Assembly (NCBI RefSeq): GCF_001613345.1
Contig: NZ_BDCE01000064.1
Coordinates: 1 to 64,000, forward strand
DNA: 64,000 nt
DNA from: Nocardia uniformis NBRC 13702
Lineage (GTDB): Bacteria > Actinomycetota > Actinomycetes > Mycobacteriales > Mycobacteriaceae
Reading direction: 5' to 3'
Under the pieces are notes generated by a model that was not told the origin of the DNA, searched no databases, and saw only the letters and a list, made by a program, of their open reading frames with translations. The translations under genes were made by a program, and so were the position numbers. This document shows, piece by piece, positions 33,610 through 39,541 of this stretch. Position 1 is the first letter of the stretch, and every line of letters begins with the position of its first letter.

Positions 33610-33630
33610 ACCTTGACCTCAGGTCAAGGT
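33610..33630. promoter_or_regulatory. MerR-type palindromic operator
   Basis: ACCTTGACCT (33610-33619) and AGGTCAAGGT (33621-33630) form a perfect 10-bp inverted repeat around one base. It contains TTGACC, a -35-like element on the minus strand. It lies 14 bases before the hydrolase start and fits control by the MerR protein encoded second in that unit. Confidence 0.7.
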
Positions 33631-33729
33631 CAAGCGTACGAACTCCCACGGTTCGCTACCCAGACCACCCACCAAGCCACGACCCCAACCGGACAGTTCA
33701 TTCCCTAGTACTCCAGCGGTAGATCGTGA

Positions 33730-34491
33730 TCATGCTGCCGGGTCCAGTGGTGGTCGATTGCGGTGAGTGAGGGTGTGACACTGACCGGAATGGCAGCGGC
33801 CACAGTGTGATTCGGTTGAGTTTGTGAATGAAACAACTGAATCCATCTGCCCGACCTCGGTCAGTACTTCGGGCGGGATGTCGCCGTCCTTGCCGACCTG
33901 TTCTCCGAGCTCTTGGCCTTCGGTGCCGCCGACCTTGGCCTCGGCGGTCTCCGGCAGCTGCCCGAACCCCTCGGTAATGCCAGTGGCGACGACGTGCGCG
34001 GCCTCCCCGGCGGCGGCCAAAGCCAACCGCAGTGATGCCGCGTAGTCGTTGGCCTCCCTCTGCAACACCGCCATCCGAATCACCCCGTTGTTCTGATCGG
34101 ACAGCGCGTCCGCCAACTGAGCCAGCGACAGTGTCACCCCACCGTGTTCACCCCACAGATAACCACTGGTGGTGATCGTCCGCACCAGCGTGGTGACGGC
34201 CTGTTGGGCGAAGCTCAACCCTTCCGTGCCGTTGGTGATCGCGGTCCCGGCCGCCGCGATCGCCCCGACGATCATGCCGCCGTCGTTACCGATGTCGGTG
34301 CCGCGCTCGCGCAGCGCGGTGCCGAACTTGCCGATCACGAAGTCCGCTGAGCTTCCAACATTGGTGGTGACGGTATCGACTTCGGTCTTGAACTTGGTTG
34401 CCTGCTGGGTCAGAAAGCTGCCCTGCGCCGCCAGTCCGCCGACATCCCAGGACAGCACCTGCGACACGGTCGGAATCGGAACCTCACTCAT
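33730..34491 (-). CDS. WXG-like ESX-associated protein with altered C-terminus
   Basis: A 253-residue helical protein resembling the N-terminal part of actinobacterial ESX (type VII) substrates or their WXG-repeat relatives: LSWDVGGLAAQGSFLTQQATKFKTEVDTV begins a helical hairpin, and long Ala-rich helices follow to about residue 205. The last 30 residues (ESHCGRCHSGQCHTLTHR) break that character and hold the only Cys residues, so the 3' end may have been replaced by insertion or frameshift. The start overlaps the stop of the 34488 gene by 4 bases, so the two are coupled and their products probably pair. Confidence 0.6.
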   Translation of the reverse strand: MSEVPIPTVSQVLSWDVGGLAAQGSFLTQQATKFKTEVDTVTTNVGSSADFVIGKFGTALRERGTDIGNDGGMIVGAIAAAGTAITNGTEGLSFAQQAVTTLVRTITTSGYLWGEHGGVTLSLAQLADALSDQNNGVIRMAVLQREANDYAASLRLALAAAGEAAHVVATGITEGFGQLPETAEAKVGGTEGQELGEQVGKDGDIPPEVLTEVGQMDSVVSFTNSTESHCGRCHSGQCHTLTHRNRPPLDPAA

Positions 34492-34808
34492 CGACCGCCG
34501 ATCACCTGCGCGAACTTATCGGCGGACAGCTTCTCCGCCGTCGTCATGGTCGCCCGCCCGTTGTCGGTGCGTACAGCCAGCACCCGCACCCGTTCGGCGG
34601 TCGAATCCATCGCCGTATCGGCCTTCGTCACACCGGTCAGGTACGCCGAGTGGATCGCCGTCCCCGGAATCAACGTTGTCAACGTCAACAGTGTTTGAGC
34701 CATCATGTCGCTCGCGTGGATCCCCGCCAGTGTGTCCGCCGACGAGTTGAGCGAGGTGATCAACGACTGGGTGCGCTCCGGATCGAGAAAGATCTCTTCG
34801 CTCACCAC
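34488..34808 (-). CDS. WXG-like small helical protein
   Basis: A 106-residue helical protein, about the length of WXG100 family members, though without a clear WxG turn. Its helices are at residues about 10-40 (RTQSLITSLNSSADTLAGI) and 60-100. Two GTG codons (34808, 34805) can start it. It is translationally coupled to the larger partner at 33730. Members of this type occur in pairs in Nocardia and Mycobacterium; secretion is inferred, not shown. Confidence 0.6.
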   Translation of the reverse strand: MVSEEIFLDPERTQSLITSLNSSADTLAGIHASDMMAQTLLTLTTLIPGTAIHSAYLTGVTKADTAMDSTAERVRVLAVRTDNGRATMTTAEKLSADKFAQVIGGR

Positions 34809-35069
34809 TTACCCCCTGAAATCACGCGACACCGCTCACCGCCCGACACTGTGTACACGGAGTGAAATGCAGACGCTCCTGGCCGCGCGACACCGCCTGG
34901 ACACTCTGCTAGCGACTCGGCGCATCCGAGCGATCGTGGTCGTGAAGTCATTTGACAGCCCCCTGCCGCAATTCGAAGTCCGACAGAACTTTACGACACG
35001 TGGCCGCGCGCCGCCGACGAGCCGGAGCCGCCACCGCACGGCGAGATGATCTCGGGCAGCATGGGGCGC

Positions 35070-35438
35070 ATGAAAACAGCACGTTCGGCTATAGCTCTGT
35101 CCGCGTTGTGTCTCGCGGCGATCGTGGTGGGGGGCTGCTCGAAGAATGAGGCCACGCCGTCGGTCGCCTCGACGACAACGTCCTCCGCTACCGCGACCAC
35201 CACCGCGTCGACCACGACACCCGTACCGGACGTGGCGCCAGTACACGTGGACGACCCACTGAACGTGACGTGCGCGCAGTTCACGAAGTTGGACAAGGGA
35301 TCCCAGTTGACCGTGATTCTGGCGATCTTCGGCGACGATCCCGCGAAGAACAACGACCGAGTACGCCTGGCGAGCGCGTTGTGCATGTCGAGTTTCGTGC
35401 AGGACAAGACCGTCCAGGATGCCCTACCGCAACCGTGA
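35070..35438 (+). CDS. Small secreted lipoprotein
   Basis: A 122-residue lipoprotein: MKTARSAIALSALCLAAIVV leads to the lipobox VGGC (Cys about 23). A Ser/Thr/Ala-rich spacer follows (to about residue 55), and then a compact domain with two Cys that could pair (NVTCAQFTKLDKGS and SALCMSSFV). I chose the ATG at 35070 because it gives a clean signal peptide. No family is recognised with certainty; the domain layout resembles small acid-stress or HdeA-like folds, but this is weak. A strong hairpin terminator follows at 35461. Confidence 0.75.
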   Translation: MKTARSAIALSALCLAAIVVGGCSKNEATPSVASTTTSSATATTTASTTTPVPDVAPVHVDDPLNVTCAQFTKLDKGSQLTVILAIFGDDPAKNNDRVRLASALCMSSFVQDKTVQDALPQP

Positions 35439-35460
35439 CCATGTTCGATCTGACGCGGGA

Positions 35461-35499
35461 GCGGGTAGGGCAGGCACGCGTGACGCCTGCCCTACCCGC
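35461..35499 (+). terminator. Perfect 15-bp terminator hairpin
   Basis: GCGGGTAGGGCAGGC (35461-35475) pairs perfectly with GCCTGCCCTACCCGC (35485-35499) across a 9-nt loop, 22 bases after the lipoprotein stop. It is one of the strongest hairpins in the window and lies between genes. Confidence 0.7.
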
Positions 35500-35554
35500 G
35501 TACAGCCGCAGTTGGCCGACGCTGCCGGCCCTCAGTTTGTCCACGAGAGGCGAT

Positions 35555-35707
35555 TCAGCTGGGTGGGTCGACGGCCACGGCCGCGCGAACCGCTTTGCCG
35601 TGCAGTGCGTCCGCCCCCTCGATCAGTCCATCGGCCACGAGGTATGCCTCCGCCATGCGGACTGCGGTTTCCCGCAGTCCGCCGAGCGTCGTGATGAGTG
35701 TTGACAT
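35555..35707 (-). pseudogene. 3' fragment of a WXG-like gene (copy of 36741-36885)
   Basis: The minus-strand translation LRETAVRMAEAYLVADGLIE followed by ADALHGKAVRAAVAV closely matches the last 40 residues of the intact gene at 36741. At DNA level 35579-35702 and 36762-36885 differ at about 15 of 120 bases by eye. Only the 3' end is present; a chance ATG at 35707 opens a 50-codon frame. Both copies have the same orientation and flank the toxin-antitoxin pair. Confidence 0.7.
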
Positions 35708-35723
35708 CACCCTGAAAGCAGAG

Positions 35724-36077
35724 CTACTCCGTAAGTTTCGGATGTCCGGTACCGGCGTAGACGATCCACGCCGTGCGCTCTGTGTCATCGATGAGATACC
35801 AGATGCGGCCCCCGCTCGTCACCTCGTACTGCCAGCGTTCCAGTGCGTTTCCCTTCCATAGCGCCGATCCGAGCACTCCTTTGAGCCGGTGATGGCGATC
35901 CGGGTTCGTCACCGATCTGGGATCCGCACGGATCGCATCGAACGCTCTGCGTAAGTTGGCCGCGGCCTGTTTGGCGAGCTGCTCCCATCCAGCCACCGCT
36001 TCCGTTGTGGCGAAACGAATTTCGAACTCCGTACCTACCGATGGCGGCGCGGCGCGATCCCCTCGTTTCGGACTCAC
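35724..36077 (-). CDS. RelE/ParE-like toxin
   Basis: A 117-residue protein with the RelE/HigB-type layout: an N-terminal strand (FEIRFATTEAVAGWEQLAKQAA), a helix, HHRLKGVLGSALWKGNALERWQYEV, and a closing beta region GRIWYLIDDTERTAWIVYAGTGHP. Toxins of this fold cut mRNA on the ribosome or poison gyrase; which one applies is not visible. The GTG start at 36077 overlaps the antitoxin stop by GTGA, the usual antitoxin-first coupling. It resembles a mycobacterial pair of prevent-host-death antitoxin and RelE-like toxin. Confidence 0.75.
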   Translation of the reverse strand: MSPKRGDRAAPPSVGTEFEIRFATTEAVAGWEQLAKQAAANLRRAFDAIRADPRSVTNPDRHHRLKGVLGSALWKGNALERWQYEVTSGGRIWYLIDDTERTAWIVYAGTGHPKLTE

Positions 36078-36556
36078 TCACCACCTCCGGGTTCGTCGGG
36101 TACCGGAACCGGACCCAGATCGCCTTCGGGTCCCCGGGTGAGCATCTCCAATAACGCGGGATCAGCGTGGATTTCAGCGGTGTGACGCCACTGCGTGAGC
36201 AGCGTCGCGAAGGGAGCCAGGTTCTCCAATGCGGCCGCACCCTGTGCCACCTCGACGAGTTCGCTGACGAACCGGTCGACATCGGTATCGGGCAGGAAGG
36301 TTACCCAGGGCAACGCGTCGGGCAGCACATCTCGCACCGCATCGCTTCCGAGTCGCCTGACCAACCCCGCGAGCATGCGCGAGGTGAAGTCGACAACCGC
36401 GCCCTCGGCATCGAGCTGCTCCACCCGCATGAGCGCCAAATCGCCCGCATCACGCCGACGAAGCCGCAGCGCGCGCACTCGATCGAGGCGTCCGGCAGTG
36501 ACCCCGGGCTTGTGTAGGAGTTCACTGAAGGGGACCACATCGTAGGCTGCGCTCAT
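36074..36556 (-). CDS. Phd-like antitoxin partner
   Basis: A 160-residue protein preceding the toxin. MSAAYDVVPFSELLHKPG followed by TAGRLDRVRALRLRRRDAGDLALMRVEQ is the Phd/YefM-like DNA-binding fold, and the helical C-terminal half (about 60-150) is longer than in simple Phd proteins. I start at the ATG at 36556; the frame is open upstream to 36793 but that part runs through a REP-like repeat. An inverted repeat just upstream (36558-36579) is its likely operator. It is coupled to the toxin by GTGA. Confidence 0.72.
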   Translation of the reverse strand: MSAAYDVVPFSELLHKPGVTAGRLDRVRALRLRRRDAGDLALMRVEQLDAEGAVVDFTSRMLAGLVRRLGSDAVRDVLPDALPWVTFLPDTDVDRFVSELVEVAQGAAALENLAPFATLLTQWRHTAEIHADPALLEMLTRGPEGDLGPVPVPDEPGGGE

Positions 36557-36557
36557 A

Positions 36558-36579
36558 ACATCCACACTACCTTGGATGT
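36558..36579. promoter_or_regulatory. Putative antitoxin operator
   Basis: ACATCC (36558-36563) and GGATGT (36574-36579) form a 6-bp inverted repeat with a 10-nt centre, two bases before the antitoxin start codon. This is where a Phd-like antitoxin would bind for self-repression. Confidence 0.45.
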
Positions 36580-36694
36580 CAATCACGCTGACCATGACCG
36601 AACCGAGGCACTCTCGTACGCCCGGGGACGAACGCCGCATCGATCGAGCGGGCTGGAGGGACAGCCGATCCGAGGCGAACTTCACCACTGACGG

Positions 36695-36728
36695 GTGTGA
36701 GTCCCGGCCAAAGCAAGCCGGGATGACG
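36695..36728. repeat. REP-like palindromic repeat (copy C, single arm)
   Basis: The arm GAGTCCCGGCC...GCCGGGATGACG is one inverted-arm unit of the family seen twice at 12489-12580 and twice at 22914-22990, here as a single copy. It lies between the toxin-antitoxin pair and the intact WXG-like gene. Confidence 0.65.
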
Positions 36729-36740
36729 AGTTTCGGGGAC

Positions 36741-37109
36741 CTACGGGTCGAGGTCGGCCGCGGCCGCGCGAACCGCTGTACCGTGCAGCGCATCCGCTTC
36801 CTCGATCAGTCCCCCCGCCACGAGATACGCCTCCGCCATGCGGACTGCAGTTTCCCGCAGTCCGCGCAGCGTCGTGGTGAGTTCGGCGGCCTTCCCCTCG
36901 AATCCGCGCCGCAGTTGGCGCGCCGAATCGAAACCGCCGAAGCCGGTGAGGGATTGGAGTTCGGTGGAGCGGGCTAGCTGGGGGTCGAGGGCCGCCGCGA
37001 AGCGCAGGAAGGTTGCGGCGCACTTGCGGGCGAGGTCGCCGTCCATTCGGAAGGTGCCATCAGCGGCTTGTGTGTACAGCTGTTCGGCTGTTGGATCGCC
37101 CACGCTCAC
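36741..37109 (-). CDS. WXG-like hypothetical protein
   Basis: A 122-residue helical protein, probably of the ESX/WXG-like small protein type: DPTAEQLYTQAADGTFRMDGDLARKCA, LQSLTGFGGFDSARQLRRGF and a C-terminal helix TLRGLRETAVRMAEAYLVAGG. GTG at 37109 (or 37103) is the likely start; the ATG at 37142 is an alternative without a ribosome binding site. A truncated copy of its 3' end lies at 35555, on the far side of the toxin-antitoxin pair. The function is unknown. Confidence 0.6.
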   Translation of the reverse strand: MSVGDPTAEQLYTQAADGTFRMDGDLARKCAATFLRFAAALDPQLARSTELQSLTGFGGFDSARQLRRGFEGKAAELTTTLRGLRETAVRMAEAYLVAGGLIEEADALHGTAVRAAAADLDP

Positions 37110-37190
37110 AATCGAACTCCATTCACGATCGGCCGGAGCCATTCGAAAACAAACAGAATGGTGAGTTGGTTTTACGAAATTGTCAGGCGG

Positions 37191-37221
37191 GCGTGCCGCG
37201 CCAGTCGACCACGCGGCACGC
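37191..37221. terminator. Perfect 10-bp hairpin
   Basis: GCGTGCCGCG (37191-37200) and CGCGGCACGC (37212-37221) pair perfectly over an 11-nt loop, downstream of the DUF4254 gene (stop at 37374) and upstream of the WXG-like gene. A GC-rich palindrome GGGGCGCCCC follows at 37227. It is probably a terminator for DUF4254. Confidence 0.5.
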
Positions 37222-37373
37222 CGGGCGGGGCGCCCCGTTGCGCCCGCCGTCTATTGGCGGGCGACGTCTACGGTTCGAGCGAGCTACTGGTCGGATAGCG
37301 CAACTCGGTTGACGTCACCGCAGGCGACACAATGGCTCGGTGGCAATACATCAATTGTGTCAATGCATTTGAG

Positions 37374-37817
37374 TCATTGCTCCGGTAAACGGCGTCGGCC
37401 TCCGGCCACGTCGAATACGAGATCAGTGTAACCGTCCACGAGTTCGGCGAGGTGATACCAGTGTTTATGGGTATTGTCGCTGGCAGCGCCCTCGTGATCG
37501 ATGACCTGGTTCGCTTCCACCCAACTCCGGGCCATGCGATCCACCACCGCTCCCAGACTCTCGGTGTGCAGGGCGGCGCCGTTGCGATGCTGCGGCAGTT
37601 CCTGTTCCACCCAATCATTGATATCGTCAACGAGTTCACCACGCCGACAGTCGATCTCGGTCATCAGCAGCGGATCGGCTCCGCGAGCGCGGCGTTCGTG
37701 CAGTTCCGCGAGCGCATGCGCGGACCGGAGCAGCACTCGGTCCTGGAAACGCCTGCCCTGGAAGGCACAGAGCAATTGCGGGGCAGTCGGCAGCACACCG
37801 GCTATCGACATGGTCAT
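37374..37817 (-). CDS. DUF4254-family protein
   Basis: A 147-residue protein of the DUF4254 family: LAELHERRARGADPLLMTEIDCRRGELVDDINDWV (about 37-71) carries the family EID...R...D..I..WV pattern, and HTESLGAVVDRMARSWVEA follows. The function of the family is unknown; in other bacteria it appears near glycosyltransferases. It is divergent from the XRE regulator at 38010, with a palindromic site between, and may be its target. Confidence 0.72.
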   Translation of the reverse strand: MTMSIAGVLPTAPQLLCAFQGRRFQDRVLLRSAHALAELHERRARGADPLLMTEIDCRRGELVDDINDWVEQELPQHRNGAALHTESLGAVVDRMARSWVEANQVIDHEGAASDNTHKHWYHLAELVDGYTDLVFDVAGGRRRLPEQ

Positions 37818-37961
37818 TGCTGCTCCCCTAACGTTCCCGACAAGATCTCTAATCGCACCAACATGATTGGTCTCCGGATTTCAGCTATAACCGGTCAGCG
37901 GATCGGCGTACTAGAAGTCGAACTAGAACTAGGCTAGCTGGATCATGCTCTTACAAATGCA

Positions 37962-37981
37962 AGAACGCAATACTGCGTTCT
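37962..37981. promoter_or_regulatory. Palindromic operator before the second XRE gene
   Basis: AGAACGCA (37962-37969) and TGCGTTCT (37974-37981) form a perfect 8-bp inverted repeat with a 4-nt centre, 28 bases before the XRE start. It is placed to control that gene and the divergent DUF4254 gene. Confidence 0.6.
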
Positions 37982-38009
37982 AACTAGTGCGCTAAGCGAA
38001 AGGGTTGTC

Positions 38010-38882
38010 ATGGCAGGCAAGCGCACCGTGTTGACCGTTCGTTTGCGCAGACTCGCAGCCATGCTGCAGGAACTGCGCGAACACTCGGGCCTCAGCAAGG
38101 AAGAGGTCAGCGGTAAGACCGGAATCAACGTGACTACTCTCTACCGCATCGAGACCGCCCAGGCGCGTCCGCAACGCCGCACGCTGACAGCCATGTTGGA
38201 TCTCTACGGCATCGGCGAGCCCCAGCGTTCAGACGCCTTGCAGCTGCTGACGGATGCGCTCAAACCCGGCATGGCGCGGCCCTTCGAGGCCGCCGTGGGC
38301 GAGGTGTACGGCGCGTACATCAACTTCGAAGCCGAAGCCCTCTCGGCCCGGTTCTTCCAGGCCAGCTACATTCCCGGACTGCTACAGACCGAGGCGTACG
38401 CCGACGCGATCATGCAGACGAATATGCCGAAGCTCTCCGACGATGTGCGCGGCCAACGCGTCCAGGCCCGGGTCGAGCGCGCCAAGGTGCTCACCAAGGA
38501 GGAGCCGCTCGAACTCTGGGTGGTGCTGGACGAGTGCGTGATCCGGCGCATGGTCGGTGGCCCGGCGGTAATGATCGAGCAGTTGCAGCGACTGCTGGAC
38601 GAGGCCGACCGGCGCAATGTCATCCTGCAGCTGCTGCCCTTCGACGCGGGCGCCCACCCGGGCATGGCGGGTTCGTTCGTACTGCTGGACTTCCGCAATC
38701 CCATCGACCCGGAACTGGTGTACGTCGAAGGCATCGCCAGCGACGAGATCATCGAGGGACATAACGAGATTCGGCGCTACGGCGTCATGTTCGATCAGCT
38801 GCGCGCGGTGGCGCTGAGCCCGAGGAACTCCGAGGAAATGATCTTGCAAACCATTGCCGAGCTGCGGGCTTCCCTGACCTGA
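38010..38882 (+). CDS. XRE-family regulator with DUF5753 (second copy)
   Basis: A 290-residue regulator like the one at 27608. The helix-turn-helix is LQELREHSGLSKEEVSGKTGINVTTLYRIETAQ (about 19-50), and DUF5753 follows with FQASYIPGLLQTEAYADAI (about 112-130) and LWVVLDECVIRRMVGG. There is no DUF397 gene beside it. It lies directly upstream of the NRPS cluster on the same strand, with a 143-base gap containing a large inverted repeat, so it may regulate the cluster; this is only positional evidence. Confidence 0.88.
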   Translation: MAGKRTVLTVRLRRLAAMLQELREHSGLSKEEVSGKTGINVTTLYRIETAQARPQRRTLTAMLDLYGIGEPQRSDALQLLTDALKPGMARPFEAAVGEVYGAYINFEAEALSARFFQASYIPGLLQTEAYADAIMQTNMPKLSDDVRGQRVQARVERAKVLTKEEPLELWVVLDECVIRRMVGGPAVMIEQLQRLLDEADRRNVILQLLPFDAGAHPGMAGSFVLLDFRNPIDPELVYVEGIASDEIIEGHNEIRRYGVMFDQLRAVALSPRNSEEMILQTIAELRASLT

Positions 38883-38940
38883 GCAATAACCCTGGGGTGC
38901 GCATACCCCCACCCTCGGAGAGGTGATCCCCCGCACTGAG

Positions 38941-38996
38941 GTTGCTGTCGGATCGAACCAGAAGCGACGACTCTGGGATACATCCCGAACAGCAAC
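38941..38996. promoter_or_regulatory. Inverted-repeat leader before the NRPS cluster
   Basis: GTTGCTGT (38941-38948) and ACAGCAAC (38989-38996) pair perfectly and enclose a second small palindrome, GGGAT / ATCCC (38975-38979, 38982-38986). The structure ends 30 bases before the first start of the cluster. It may be an operator or a structured mRNA leader. Confidence 0.4.
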
Positions 38997-39025
38997 ACAG
39001 ATCACCACTTCCGAGGATGATACTC

Positions 39026-39508
39026 ATGTGCAAGCCGATCGAATCGTCTGCCACTCTTGTCGCACTCCGGCCGAGCGCGGCAGAACCGCTTGCTGCTCAG
39101 AACGATCCTGCCGCCATTGCGACGGCCACCGCCGACTGCGAGCTGAGCTATGCCGAACTGGATCGCTGGTCGAACCGTATGGCGCGCATGCTGCTGCGGC
39201 TCGGGGCCCACCCCGGCGCCCGGGTCGCCATTGTGGGGACCCCGCAGCTCGAGGCTATGGTCGCCCGCTCGGCCATTGCCAAAACCGGCGCTACCCCGGC
39301 CCCGCTCGGTTCCACCGACACCATAGCGCGCGCCGATTTCGTAGTGACCACCAAGGAAGGCCGCGAGCGGTTGCCCCAGATCCTCCGGGCCGACACCGCC
39401 ACTCGCTGGCTGGTACTGGACGAGCGTTCCACGCTGGTGCAGTACCTGACCGGCTCCGACGCGCCGATTACCGACGCGGAACGACAGACGGCGCGGATGG
39501 CGAGCTGA
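39026..39508 (+). CDS. Truncated adenylation domain (AMP-binding N-terminal fragment)
   Basis: A 160-residue product matching only the first part of an NRPS adenylation domain: ELSYAELDRWSNRMARMLLRLG (A1 region), a helix with VARSAIAKTGATP (A2 region), and a stop at SDAPITDAERQTA, just before the P-loop (A3) of a complete domain. Compare the second NRPS module, which reads SDAPITDAERGG and then continues into LIYTSGSTG. It cannot adenylate alone. It has its own start (ATG 39026 with GAGG upstream) and the NRPS gene begins 33 bases later. It may be a relic of a longer NRPS protein or an interaction partner. Confidence 0.75.
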   Translation: MCKPIESSATLVALRPSAAEPLAAQNDPAAIATATADCELSYAELDRWSNRMARMLLRLGAHPGARVAIVGTPQLEAMVARSAIAKTGATPAPLGSTDTIARADFVVTTKEGRERLPQILRADTATRWLVLDERSTLVQYLTGSDAPITDAERQTARMAS

Positions 39509-39541
39509 CCCGCCGTCAATCTCCAGCACGCAGGACTGTTC

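Noticed and set aside
38883..39025. Iron-regulated promoter of the NRPS cluster
   Set aside because: No IdeR-like palindrome is present, so a siderophore role is not supported from regulation.
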